Shown in pieces: positions 18,980 to 28,219 of a DNA stretch of 64,000 nucleotides. The stretch is taken from positions 18,024-82,023 of the forward strand of contig NZ_FONL01000011.1 in assembly GCF_900112895.1 (NCBI RefSeq), read 5' to 3'. The first letter of the stretch is position 1; each line of letters opens with the position of its first letter. This stretch comes from Succiniclasticum ruminis DSM 9236. Its GTDB lineage: Bacteria; Bacillota; Negativicutes; Acidaminococcales; Acidaminococcaceae. The notes beneath the pieces were generated by a model that was not told the DNA's origin, ran no database searches, and saw only the letters and a list, made by a program, of their open reading frames with translations. Both the position numbers and the translations under genes were made by a program.

Positions 18980-21900
18980 ATGAATCGGCTGGTAAAATGG
19001 CTTGCAGGCATCGCAGCGGTTTTCTGCGTCCTTTTTTTGGGGATCACGCAGCTGGTTCTGCCGGGTTTGCTGGAAAAGGCGGGCTCTTATGCGGAAAAAA
19101 TGGCGGCGGATTATGTGAACGGGACCGTACAGATCGGTTCGGTCGCACAGTCCGGCCTGACCGGGTTCGTGGTGAGAGATGTGACCGTAAAAAACGGGAA
19201 GCAGCAGATCATTGCCTCCCTGCCGGAAACCAGGGTATCCTTGTCCCTCAACCCTCTTAAAGCGCTGGGAGGTCTGGAAAAGGCTGTTTCGGCGATAGAT
19301 ATGGAAAAGCCTGTTTTGTATTTGGAACAGGACAAAGAAGAAAAGTGGAGCTTTCAGAACTTATTGAAACCTTCGCAGTCGGAAACGACCCCATTCTACG
19401 GGAAGGCCAACGTACACGGGGGAACCGTGAAGGTGAAGCTTCCTGAAGGGAACTGGGAATTCAGCGTGGAAGGGTCGGTGGACGGAAGCTATAATCCTGC
19501 CTTTGACCTGGACTTCAGGGTGAATGCGCCCGGCATGGAAACAGCAACCGTATTGGGCAGTATTGACAATAAAGGTGTGGGCAAAATCGTCATGAAATCG
19601 GACCGGGTGGATCTGGCGCCCTATCATGCCCTGGCGTTACGCTATGGCGGGGTTAAAGAGGCGGCCGGCCAGGTTACGGGGATTGACGGGGAATGGAACA
19701 ACGACGGAAAGGACACCGTTTTAAAAGGAAAATGCGTTTTGCAGGATGTACGGGGCCGATACCAGATGAACGGGCAGGAACTGCCGTTCCGGATCACAGG
19801 TAACGTGTCTTCGTCAGATCATGTCATAACCGCGGATAGACTGCAGGTCAGCCTGAATGAGCAGGCTGCCGTCCTGTCCGGTGCCCTGGACATCCATGAT
19901 CTGGATAACCCGGAAGGCCATCTTTCCCTGCGGTCGGACAAGTTTACCTATAATGGCGAAACGCTGAAGAATATTGAAGCGGAAGCGGTGCTGGCCGAAA
20001 ACAAGGCGGCTGTGAATTATTTTACTGCCGCGTACAGGGGCGGCAGGATCAGCGGGCAGGGTGTATATGAACTGGCTTCCGGGAAACTGACGGGAACTGC
20101 TGATATCCGGAAAGTGACCCTGGACGGCGAAACGTTCAACGGGGAAAAGTTCCTGCTCAATGCCGCGCTTGCTGGCAGCGGCACCTATAACCAGGAAGAT
20201 GGCAGACTGGATGTGAATGTGGCTGCCAACACGATGAATCTGCAATGGCGTGATACCCGGCTCAATGCGGTGGATTTTGATGCAAATCTGACTAACAGCG
20301 CCGTAGATATTCAAACATTTTCTGCTTTGGCAGGGAACGGCGCGTTGCAGGCCGCCGGCAGGGTGTCCTTTGACGGCGGTTACGACCTGAAGGGGAAGAT
20401 GGCGAATATGCCCCTGGACCCGGTCATGGCAGTGGCCGGACAGCAGGGAGGCGGGTTTGTTTCTTCGTCTTCGTACCACCTGTATGGCCAGGGAAGCCGT
20501 GTTAATTTTGAAGGCCCGGTACAACTTCAGCAGGTTGCCTGGAAAGATCTGTTTGTGCAGGATGGCAGCGGCTATGTTACCGTTCGTGATAATGTTGCGC
20601 AGTTAAAAGACTATCAGCTGGTTATGGACCGGGGAAGCCATACGGCAAACGGAACCGTCGATCTGCGGGGCGGTGAACCGCGGTTCGATCTGGCTCTGGA
20701 CACGGAAAAGGTCCGTATCGAACCGTTGCTGGCGGCAGCCGGGTTACAGGATGTGATTACCGCTACGGGCAACCTTTCAAACCGTATGTATATAACAGGG
20801 ACCTTGTCTGACCCTGCCGTACAGGGTGACGCGGATATGTCTGACGGCAGCGTGGAAGGATATCTTGTAGACTCCCTGACGGGCAGATATTTTTATCATA
20901 AAGGTTCCCTGCGCCTGGATAATGTTGTAGTAAAGGCACTGTCATCCACGTTAAAGCTCCACGGGGTCATGGATGCGGACCGTCATCTGGATTTTGAGGC
21001 GGAAGCGACGGATGTGGACCTGAGCCGTCTGCCGGTACGTGAGGAGAATGTGGCGCTGGCCGGTTTTGTTTCCGCGAAGGGGCATTTGTCCGGAACGGCG
21101 GATACTCCGCTGTTTGCGGGCAATGTTTCCAGTGAAGAGTTTTCCATCAATGAAGTCCCGGTTAAAAACCTGAAAGGGGTTCTGGTCAGCAACGGCAAGG
21201 ATATCAACTCGTTAAAAGGCGAGTGTGAGCAGACCAATACGGACGGGCTGACTTCCGCCTATATGATCGACCTCACCCTGAACAGGCCAAAGCGCGACCT
21301 GAGGGGCAAAATGGGGATCATGTATGGGGACCTGCAGAACATCCTGAAGATGGCCAAAGTGGATTTCCCGGTCAAGGGGCTGGCAGCCGGCACATTGGAA
21401 TTTAACGGCCCGGACGCGGATACGGTGGCGGATTTCTGGGGCTACAATCTGGATGTCAACGGTGTAAAGTACGACCAGATGGCGCTGAAGGCGCGGCTTA
21501 ACAAAGGTCTTCTGACCGTTGAAAATATTAAATTGCAGGAAGACAGGGCCTTTTTCCGGGAAGGAACGATTGCGCTCCGGGGTACCGTGGACCTCCGCAG
21601 GCGGGAAATGAACATGAAGGCGCAGGCGGTGGATGCGAACCCGGCGATCCTGACCGCGTTTATGCAGAAGCCCGCAGTCCTTACCGGTTCGCTGAACATG
21701 TCAGCGCAGCTGGAAGGTCCGTGGGATAAACTGAAAGGAAATGGTTCTGCGGAAATCTTACAGGGCAGTCTGGAAGAAGTGCCGTTTGACAAAGCTTCGG
21801 CGGAGTTTGTCCTGGATAACGACATCATTACGCTGCGCCAGGTTTCCGCAGAGCAGGATGTTTATAAACTGATAGCGCAGGGCAGGGTCCCGGTAGACGC

Positions 21901-23305
21901 ATTCCGCGCCAGGGAAAACCGGAAAAATCCCGATGCGCAGATGGACGTAAAAGTAGATTTCAATAAAGCCAGCCTGGCGGTTTTCGGGGCGCATCCCAGA
22001 ATAGACTGGAGCCTGGGAGACACAAAAGGCATCGTTACTGTGGCAGGCACGCTGGACGACCCGCAGTTATTCGGAACCCTTGCCGTTGCGGATGGCTGCG
22101 TGAAACTGAAAGACATCCATTCGCTGATTGATAAGGTTAACCTGAAAATGACTTTCAGCGGAAGCAAGGTCCTGGTAGAACAGATTTCCGCTGTTTTGGG
22201 AAAAGGCACGCTGGAAGGAAGCGGCAGTTATGATTTCAGGGCTTCCGGCGAACAGTCTTATCTGTTCAACGCCACAGCGAAGAACGCCGAGATTGATTCG
22301 GCAATCTTTAAAGGACGCATCAACGGAACCTTTGCCGTATCTCCTGAGCATTACCGGGTTCCGCGGCGCCTTCTGCAGAAACAGGTTGAAGGCGCGGCGC
22401 CGGCAGACAAAAGTGCGCCGCAGGTGACGGGGACAGAAGAAGGCTGGCGGCCTAAAATTACGATGACCGCCACGCTGGACGATGTCACGGTCAATATGCC
22501 CACGATCCCCTCCCTGGGGGAAGGCAGCGCGAACCTTGGCTTGAATGTTTCTGTGAACCTGGGTTCCAAAGTACACCTGTATAATAAATATCTGTATGAC
22601 CTGTGGCTGAAGGGTTCGGTGAAGGCAGAGGGAAGCACGGTCTTCCCGCGGGTCAGTGGCGGCATTGATACGGATAAAGGCACCGTGACCTATCTCCGGA
22701 CCCGTTTCAAAGTGGAGAAAGGCTCTTTGCGGTGGTCACAGCCGGGCACGTTCCTGCCGTATGTCAAGCTGAACGCCAACACGAAATTCAGCCGCTACCG
22801 CATTGCGCTCCAGGTTGACGGTTCGCTGAACAAAGACAATCTGGATATGAAACTGCAGTCGAACCCGTATCTGTCGCAGAACGCCATCGTCCGGATGCTG
22901 ACATTGCAGCGCGCTTCCGCCGGAAGCGACGACATAACGAATGAAGACATGCACAATCTCCTGATCGCAGGGCTGGAGACCGGTTTACTGGGGGATGTGG
23001 AGCATTCAATCCGCAGAGCCCTCGGCATCGATGAGTTCCGTGTATATGTCGGGAAACTGGACAACGGTGTGGATTTTGACAACCGCATCATCCGTGAACT
23101 GACGCAGGAAGAAAAAGAGCAGTATAATTTCCTGGTTGCGAAAAACCTGACGGACCGCTGGAAAATCGGTTATACCAGCAGTTTTGACGGAAAATATGAG
23201 AACGTCTATACACAGTATCAGCTTACGGAACATATGAACATCACTCTTTCCCAGAATGAAGACCACGAAAGGCGCTACAGTGTGGAATACCGTATTACGT
23301 TCTGA
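18980..23305 (+). CDS. tamB: TamB/YhdP-like AsmA-family inter-membrane lipid bridge
   Basis: 1441 residues: an N-terminal membrane anchor (LAGIAAVFCVLFLGITQLVL), then a very long run of repeated beta strands of the AsmA/TamB type. The DUF490 (TamB) C-terminal region reads GTVTYLRTRFKVEKGSLRW, LNKDNLDMKLQSNPYLSQNAI and ends YSVEYRITF. TamB forms a hydrophobic groove between inner and outer membranes and carries phospholipid or helps OM protein assembly. No tamA is nearby; BamA is encoded downstream, and BamA-TamB pairing is known in other diderms. ATG 18980 follows GACGGGGGCG. Identity is secure at family level. Confidence 0.93.
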   Translation: MNRLVKWLAGIAAVFCVLFLGITQLVLPGLLEKAGSYAEKMAADYVNGTVQIGSVAQSGLTGFVVRDVTVKNGKQQIIASLPETRVSLSLNPLKALGGLEKAVSAIDMEKPVLYLEQDKEEKWSFQNLLKPSQSETTPFYGKANVHGGTVKVKLPEGNWEFSVEGSVDGSYNPAFDLDFRVNAPGMETATVLGSIDNKGVGKIVMKSDRVDLAPYHALALRYGGVKEAAGQVTGIDGEWNNDGKDTVLKGKCVLQDVRGRYQMNGQELPFRITGNVSSSDHVITADRLQVSLNEQAAVLSGALDIHDLDNPEGHLSLRSDKFTYNGETLKNIEAEAVLAENKAAVNYFTAAYRGGRISGQGVYELASGKLTGTADIRKVTLDGETFNGEKFLLNAALAGSGTYNQEDGRLDVNVAANTMNLQWRDTRLNAVDFDANLTNSAVDIQTFSALAGNGALQAAGRVSFDGGYDLKGKMANMPLDPVMAVAGQQGGGFVSSSSYHLYGQGSRVNFEGPVQLQQVAWKDLFVQDGSGYVTVRDNVAQLKDYQLVMDRGSHTANGTVDLRGGEPRFDLALDTEKVRIEPLLAAAGLQDVITATGNLSNRMYITGTLSDPAVQGDADMSDGSVEGYLVDSLTGRYFYHKGSLRLDNVVVKALSSTLKLHGVMDADRHLDFEAEATDVDLSRLPVREENVALAGFVSAKGHLSGTADTPLFAGNVSSEEFSINEVPVKNLKGVLVSNGKDINSLKGECEQTNTDGLTSAYMIDLTLNRPKRDLRGKMGIMYGDLQNILKMAKVDFPVKGLAAGTLEFNGPDADTVADFWGYNLDVNGVKYDQMALKARLNKGLLTVENIKLQEDRAFFREGTIALRGTVDLRRREMNMKAQAVDANPAILTAFMQKPAVLTGSLNMSAQLEGPWDKLKGNGSAEILQGSLEEVPFDKASAEFVLDNDIITLRQVSAEQDVYKLIAQGRVPVDAFRARENRKNPDAQMDVKVDFNKASLAVFGAHPRIDWSLGDTKGIVTVAGTLDDPQLFGTLAVADGCVKLKDIHSLIDKVNLKMTFSGSKVLVEQISAVLGKGTLEGSGSYDFRASGEQSYLFNATAKNAEIDSAIFKGRINGTFAVSPEHYRVPRRLLQKQVEGAAPADKSAPQVTGTEEGWRPKITMTATLDDVTVNMPTIPSLGEGSANLGLNVSVNLGSKVHLYNKYLYDLWLKGSVKAEGSTVFPRVSGGIDTDKGTVTYLRTRFKVEKGSLRWSQPGTFLPYVKLNANTKFSRYRIALQVDGSLNKDNLDMKLQSNPYLSQNAIVRMLTLQRASAGSDDITNEDMHNLLIAGLETGLLGDVEHSIRRALGIDEFRVYVGKLDNGVDFDNRIIRELTQEEKEQYNFLVAKNLTDRWKIGYTSSFDGKYENVYTQYQLTEHMNITLSQNEDHERRYSVEYRITF

Positions 23306-23377
23306 GGAAAAACCGGTGAATCTGCCGGCAGGGGCGCAAAACCGGCTGGCAGCACTTTCCAGAATCAGAGAGGGGTT

Positions 23378-24013
23378 ATGATGTTACAGAAATATCTGGA
23401 AGAACTGAAAAAAGTAAAACTTCTTTCCCCGGAGGAAGAGAAGGAACTCTGGATCCGGGAAGCGGAAGGGGACGGGACTGCCCACCGGATACTGATCAGC
23501 GCCTATCAGCCGCTGGTATTTAAAACGGCTGTCCGGTTCCATATGCCGGAAGAGACTACCATGGAGCTGATCCAGGAAGGCACGGTGGGCCTTCTGGAAG
23601 CCGCGGAGAGTTATGATCATACAAAGGGTGTGGCATTCAGCCTGTATGCGGTTCACCGTATCCGGGGCAGGATGTGTGATTTTCTTAACCGGGAGTTTTC
23701 CCGCGACGATCTGTCACTGGACCGGGAAATGGCAGAAGGCTGGCGCCTGACGGAAATATTGTCTGCTTCCCAGCCGCTTCCGGAAGAAGTAGCGGAACGC
23801 CGCGCGGTCTCCGACCGGGTGTCCCGGGCGGTGGAACGGCTTCCGCAGAAAGAAAAGCAGGTCCTGCAGGGGATTTTTCTGGAGAACAGGACGCCGTCTG
23901 ATCTGGCTGCCGATATCCATGTAACGCCAAGTCACATATACCGTCTGGAAAAGCAGGGGGTCCGCAGGATACGTGGGATGCTGTCCCGTTTTATGAGCGA
24001 GTTCAGGAAGTGA
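23378..24013 (+). CDS. sigma-70 family (group 3-like) sigma factor
   Basis: 211 residues. Region 2 is clear: FKTAVRFHMPEETTMELIQEG, then VGLLEAAESYDHTKGVAFSLYAVHRIRGRMCDF, the core-binding and -10 recognition helices. Region 4 has RAVERLPQKEKQVLQGIFLEN and a helix-turn-helix (PSDLAADIHVTPSHIYRLEKQGVRRI). Region 3 is short. Layout and size resemble FliA/SigB/SigF-type factors rather than ECF or SigA. It sits 72 bp after tamB and upstream of an unknown membrane protein and bamA, so control of envelope genes is an attractive inference. Starts at ATG 23378 or 23381 after GAGAGGGG. Confidence 0.88.
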   Translation: MMLQKYLEELKKVKLLSPEEEKELWIREAEGDGTAHRILISAYQPLVFKTAVRFHMPEETTMELIQEGTVGLLEAAESYDHTKGVAFSLYAVHRIRGRMCDFLNREFSRDDLSLDREMAEGWRLTEILSASQPLPEEVAERRAVSDRVSRAVERLPQKEKQVLQGIFLENRTPSDLAADIHVTPSHIYRLEKQGVRRIRGMLSRFMSEFRK

Positions 24014-24125
24014 AACGGGAATTACGTATCAGGTAAAACCATAAAGATAATGGGTCCAATTCAGTAAAAAACCGCAGAAAAAGACAGATAATCTGAAATA
24101 ATTGACTGTTTTTACGTTTTTTTTG

Positions 24126-24148
24126 CAAGTTAATTTGCCAAGTTAATT
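24126..24148 (+). repeat. direct repeat overlapping a promoter
   Basis: CAAGTTAATT occurs at 24126-24135 and again at 24139-24148, a 13-bp period. The repeats flank and overlap the -35 box of the next gene. This could be a binding site for a regulator on one DNA face. Confidence 0.55.
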
Positions 24149-24163
24149 CAGATTATATATAAT
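24135..24163 (+). promoter_or_regulatory. sigma-A-type promoter
   Basis: TTGCCA (24135-24140), 17-nt spacer, TATAAT (24158-24163). It lies 28 bp before the ATG of the unknown membrane protein gene. Confidence 0.8.
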
Positions 24164-24190
24164 CATATGTAAGTTTGGGGGTGTAACCGT

Positions 24191-24730
24191 ATGAATCAGA
24201 GCCGGTCTGTGTGCAGCCGGATCCGGAACGCGAAAGCCAGCCTGGACAATGCGGAACGCAGTTTCCGCAGCAATCAGGAGGTCCGCGGCGAACTGGATCT
24301 GATGCTGGCGGAAGCAGAACTGGATAATCTGCGGCAGAAACGTCCGGGCATTTCCTGGACCCGCCATACGCTGGCGGCGTGTTTTGCCGTGCTGGTGCTG
24401 GCCTCGGGATGTTTGGGCTGGTGGTGGGCTTCTGCGTACGGAGGGAACACGACCAACGCCGCAGGATTACAGGGTACGCCGGCGGCTGCGGAAATTAAAG
24501 AATCGGTAAGCACGGATAAGCAAATGCCTGCTTCCCGGCAAAACGCCGCAACTTCAGCTGTTATGCCTGAGAAGAAAGCGGTCATCAGGGAAAAACCGGA
24601 TGCTCCGGTACAGACTGCCGCGCCGCAACTGAAGCAACCCGTTAACAGGGACGGGGGAGTCCGTCTTTCTGCCGGCCAGATGCGCCAGCTGATCCGTTCC
24701 GGGAAACAGGAACTGGAAAATATGCGGTAA
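24191..24730 (+). CDS. single-pass membrane protein of unknown function
   Basis: 179 residues not matching a family I know. A cytoplasmic-type N-terminus of about 55 residues is helical and charged (ASLDNAERSFRSNQEVRGEL). One membrane helix follows (about 60-80, ending in GWWWAS), then an Ala/Pro/Lys/Thr-rich linker and a short C-terminal helix (GGVRLSAGQMRQLIRSGKQE). Topology and position next to a sigma factor gene would suit an anti-sigma or signal-transmitting protein, but no anti-sigma motif is visible. It has its own promoter with a direct repeat. ATG 24191 follows GGGGGTG. Confidence 0.72.
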   Translation: MNQSRSVCSRIRNAKASLDNAERSFRSNQEVRGELDLMLAEAELDNLRQKRPGISWTRHTLAACFAVLVLASGCLGWWWASAYGGNTTNAAGLQGTPAAAEIKESVSTDKQMPASRQNAATSAVMPEKKAVIREKPDAPVQTAAPQLKQPVNRDGGVRLSAGQMRQLIRSGKQELENMR

Positions 24731-24743
24731 ATACGTAAAATAT

Positions 24744-24773
24744 TTGTCAAAAAGTCACCATCAGGTGTATAAT
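24744..24773 (+). promoter_or_regulatory. promoter of bamA
   Basis: TTGTCA (24744-24749), 18-nt spacer, TATAAT (24768-24773). It lies 69 bp before the bamA ATG. Confidence 0.78.
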
Positions 24774-24842
24774 ATAACATTAAGTGATTAACACAGCATT
24801 CGGTAAGAAATTACCAGCTTTACAGGGAGGTTAATTGGTATT

Positions 24843-26837
24843 ATGAAACACGCTTTGGGAAAGCAGCTCACAGTCAGTTTGATGGCAACATTGCTGGTTG
24901 CAGGTCCGGTTTTTGCGGAAACGACAACGACCGTATCGGATTCGATCGGACTCAAAAAGAAGCCTGTTGCAACGACCGGTGAGGATAAGGCTGCGCAGAC
25001 ACGTGGGGGCGGAACTGCAGGATCGGCAGCCGTCAGGACGAACCCGTTAAATCTCCCTCCCGCGAGCAGACCGGTTCCGGGGCAGAATATAGGGGTGCAG
25101 GAAGAAGCAGATAGCGAGCTGGCTCCTTACCTTAATAAGACACTCACAAAAATCAGTGTTGAAGGAAATGAGGAAATCCCGTCAGAGGATATCCTGAAAG
25201 TAACCTACAGCAAACCGGGTCTGCCGTTGACAGAAGAAGACATATCCAGAGACATCCAGGCCATTTACGGCATGGGCTGGTTTTATGAGATCCGGCCGTC
25301 ATTCCAGACCGTTCCGGAAGGGGTACAGGTAACCTATCATGTGCTGGAAAACCCCCGGTTTGACCATCTGGAAGTAACGGGGAACACCAAGATTTCCACA
25401 GAAAAGATACGCCAGATCGTGAATCTCCCGAAAGGCAAGATTGTCAATGTCCGGGACTCCAACAAGAAATTGGGGTTTGTTGAAGAACAGTATAAAAGGG
25501 ACGGTTATATCCTTGCCCGTATTACAGATGTAGGCTTCATGCCGGGCGGGATTCTGGCTATAAAGATCAATGAAGGCATTGTAGAAGATTTTAAAGTGAA
25601 AGGCAATGTCAAGACAAAGGACAAGGTAATTTTGCGGGAAATCCGCCTGAAAAAGGGCGAACCTTTCAATTCGGCATTAGCCCGCCGCTCCCTGAACCGC
25701 ATCCAGAATCTGGGATTTTTTGAAGATGTCAATATGAAGCTGAATCCCGGCCGCCAGCCTAACGCGGTGGAAATGGAAATTGATGTGGTTGAGATGAATA
25801 CAGGCACGTTCGGCATCGGCGCAGGTTACAGCGATGCGGACGGCTTTGTCGGCATGATTTCCGTCGGTGATAAGAATCTCCGGGGAACCGGCGACAGCAT
25901 CCTGTTCCGCTGGGAATTTGGCGGTGAAGATAATAAAAACTATGAGATTTCGTACCGTAAGCCCTGGCTGGATAAGAAGGAAACCTCATTGGGCGTCACC
26001 CTGTATGATTTAACCCATGAATATGCGGATTACGACCGTCAGGGGGATGAAATTGCCCGGTATGATAAAAAACGTGTGGGGCAGGAAATGACCCTTGGCC
26101 GCCCCCAGGGAGAGTTTGTACGGCATGCTATTACACTGAAACATCGTGAAGATAAGTATGTTAAGCAGATTAAAGGCTATAGCATGCAATATTATGAGGA
26201 TTCTTTTGACAAGCAAATATCAGATCCCAAGGGCAAGTATCATCAATTTGAGGGGAAGTGGCCGGCGACTGCGCGGGAACGCCGTGACGAAAACTTCGGC
26301 ACGACGAACAGTATAACGTATACCCGCGTGTATGATTCCCGCGACAACATCTATGACCCCCATGCCGGCAAGCGTAATTCGTATTCTCTGGAGTTAGCCG
26401 GCCTGGGCGGGGATTTCACATTTGAAAAGATCACCGTGGATTACCGTTATTACCTGCCGCTGCCCAAAAACCGGGTGCTGGCCTTTGATTTGTCTGCCGG
26501 CTATGCCTGGGGCGATCTGCCTCTGTCCCAGCGTTTCTCGATAGGCGGCGCGGATACCCTGCGTGGCTACAAAGACGACCAGTTCCGAGGCAACAGCATG
26601 CTGAGGGGGACGGCGGAATACCGTTTCCCCATCCGGAAAAAGATACAGGGCGCGTTATTCTATGATATCGGGTACGCCTGGGATAAACGGGACCAGAGCG
26701 CTTTTGACCTGGGCCTGCTGGAATCCGGTTACGGTATCGGCCTGCGGATCAATTCGCCGTTAGGACCGATCAAGCTGGATTGGGGTAAAGGAAAGCAGCG
26801 CAGCCGGTTCCACTTTAGCTTTGGCGGACAGTTCTGA
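24843..26837 (+). CDS. bamA: outer-membrane protein assembly factor BamA
   Basis: Inserts beta-barrel proteins into the OM. 664 residues: signal peptide (VSLMATLLVAGPVFA), then a Thr/Ala/Pro-rich linker to about residue 95. I count three POTRA domains (about 100-170, 171-246 and 247-317) against five in E. coli. The 16-strand barrel runs from about 320 to the terminal HFSFGGQF. The lid-loop motif is present as IGGADTLRGYKDDQFRG (equivalent of VRGF). An adjacent unknown envelope gene starts 6 bp downstream. BamB-E lipoproteins are not visible here. Confidence 0.96.
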   Translation: MKHALGKQLTVSLMATLLVAGPVFAETTTTVSDSIGLKKKPVATTGEDKAAQTRGGGTAGSAAVRTNPLNLPPASRPVPGQNIGVQEEADSELAPYLNKTLTKISVEGNEEIPSEDILKVTYSKPGLPLTEEDISRDIQAIYGMGWFYEIRPSFQTVPEGVQVTYHVLENPRFDHLEVTGNTKISTEKIRQIVNLPKGKIVNVRDSNKKLGFVEEQYKRDGYILARITDVGFMPGGILAIKINEGIVEDFKVKGNVKTKDKVILREIRLKKGEPFNSALARRSLNRIQNLGFFEDVNMKLNPGRQPNAVEMEIDVVEMNTGTFGIGAGYSDADGFVGMISVGDKNLRGTGDSILFRWEFGGEDNKNYEISYRKPWLDKKETSLGVTLYDLTHEYADYDRQGDEIARYDKKRVGQEMTLGRPQGEFVRHAITLKHREDKYVKQIKGYSMQYYEDSFDKQISDPKGKYHQFEGKWPATARERRDENFGTTNSITYTRVYDSRDNIYDPHAGKRNSYSLELAGLGGDFTFEKITVDYRYYLPLPKNRVLAFDLSAGYAWGDLPLSQRFSIGGADTLRGYKDDQFRGNSMLRGTAEYRFPIRKKIQGALFYDIGYAWDKRDQSAFDLGLLESGYGIGLRINSPLGPIKLDWGKGKQRSRFHFSFGGQF

Positions 26838-26842
26838 TTATT

Positions 26843-28120
26843 ATGTTTAAAACAGCAAGCTTGTTTCTGGCCTGCCTGCTGTGGACAGCAAGCGTCCTGG
26901 CGGCGCCGGTGACAAAGGTGGATGTGACCATCCGTGATGAGGCTGGGAAAACCAGCCCCGTCCTGCTCCGCAAGATGGAAGACAGTATGCAGGTGGTGGC
27001 TGCCCAGCTGTTTAATGGCAGGGACTCGGAATTTATTGCAGCAGACAGAACGGGTTATGAGCGCCTGCTGTCGGAAATTTCCGACCGTGTGATTACCGGA
27101 TACCAGACGAACCGGGTCGTTCTTTCCACGGAACAGGGACGGGACGGGATGACGGTAAATCTGGCCTTTGCGGTTGCGCCCTGGGCGCAGACCGTGCAAA
27201 AGGTGGATGTGGACATACAGTTTTCCGGCGTCAGTCCCTTTGCTGCAGCAGCATTGGAGGAGAAAATACCTGCCTTGCGGGAACAGCTCCGGAAAACGCT
27301 GGAAGGAGCTTCGCTGGATGCGGCCGACTGGGCAGGAGGTATTCTGCGGGGCCAGGTAAAAAGCTGTGTAGAGACGGCTTTGCCGGATTTCAAGGCAGCC
27401 GTGGATCTGACGACCCGGGATGATAATGCGGCAGTGCAGGTGATTATTTACCCGGTGGGGGAACTGGTGCGTAACGTACAGTACAGCATGGTTTCCCGTT
27501 CCATACCGAATATACTGTTGATGAAGCTGAAATATAAATACGCGGACAAGGCAAAATCCCTGCAGGGGCTGCCGGTTTCTTACATTGAAACAGAGTTTAA
27601 GGAGCTGGCTGACAGGCTGCAGCAGGAACTTTCCCGGGAACCTCAGGTCAGGCGGCACCATCTGACGCCGGAGATCGGGATCCGACCCGGGCCGGAAACG
27701 CAGCTGGATATAACTCTGGAATCCGATGAGTATAAAATCTGGTTTGAAGGATACGGTGATATAGGGAGAAAAGACCACAATCTTTCCGGTCGTGCCCATA
27801 TCGGCAAGTTTATTTCCCACCGGGACGAGATTTTCGGTGAAGCCGGCCTGGACCTGAAAGATGTAAGATGGGATTTCAGTGCCGGTTACGCGTATCACTG
27901 GGGCAAGACAACCCTGTCCTATATGCGCCGTGTTCCGGCGGGTGCAAATGTATACCGGCTGGAATATGATTTTACGCCGAAATGGCGTATCCGCTACGAA
28001 CATTTCGGGGACAGAAAAGAGAACGAGTATGCGGTCCGGTATCGGATTCATGAATTCCTGAGCGGGGAATATGTGTACTCGACAAACAAGTCCTATTTCC
28101 GGATTGTGGGCAATCTGTAA
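26843..28120 (+). CDS. envelope protein with beta-rich C-terminus, unknown function
   Basis: 425 residues starting 6 bp after bamA, so it is co-translated. Signal peptide (FKTASLFLACLLWTASVLA). The middle alternates strands and helices in a way that resembles POTRA-like units (VQKVDVDIQFSGVSPF; VGELVRNVQYSMVSRSIPN). The last about 130 residues look like repeated amphipathic strands (HNLSGRAHIGKF, FGEAGLDLKDVRWDFSAGY, RIRYEHFGDRKENEYAVRY) and could form a small OM barrel or a beta-sheet. No named family is recognised. Position suggests a BamA partner or accessory (inference). Confidence 0.75.
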   Translation: MFKTASLFLACLLWTASVLAAPVTKVDVTIRDEAGKTSPVLLRKMEDSMQVVAAQLFNGRDSEFIAADRTGYERLLSEISDRVITGYQTNRVVLSTEQGRDGMTVNLAFAVAPWAQTVQKVDVDIQFSGVSPFAAAALEEKIPALREQLRKTLEGASLDAADWAGGILRGQVKSCVETALPDFKAAVDLTTRDDNAAVQVIIYPVGELVRNVQYSMVSRSIPNILLMKLKYKYADKAKSLQGLPVSYIETEFKELADRLQQELSREPQVRRHHLTPEIGIRPGPETQLDITLESDEYKIWFEGYGDIGRKDHNLSGRAHIGKFISHRDEIFGEAGLDLKDVRWDFSAGYAYHWGKTTLSYMRRVPAGANVYRLEYDFTPKWRIRYEHFGDRKENEYAVRYRIHEFLSGEYVYSTNKSYFRIVGNL

Positions 28121-28147
28121 AAAAATCTTGAAATATCCGGTGAAATG

Positions 28148-28176
28148 TTGAAAGTACCGGCATGGGCTGGTATAAT
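28148..28176 (+). promoter_or_regulatory. strong extended -10 promoter of the ompH cluster
   Basis: TTGAAA (28148-28153), 17-nt spacer, TATAAT (28171-28176), with TGG immediately upstream (extended -10). It shows that the first OmpH gene must start downstream, at 28220. Confidence 0.85.
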
Positions 28177-28219
28177 ATATGCATATAATTATTTTTTAAG
28201 AAAGCAGGTAATTTCTATT

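Noticed and set aside
28145..28219. Upstream extension of the first OmpH gene
   Set aside because: The region contains its own strong promoter, so the extension would lie upstream of the transcript start.
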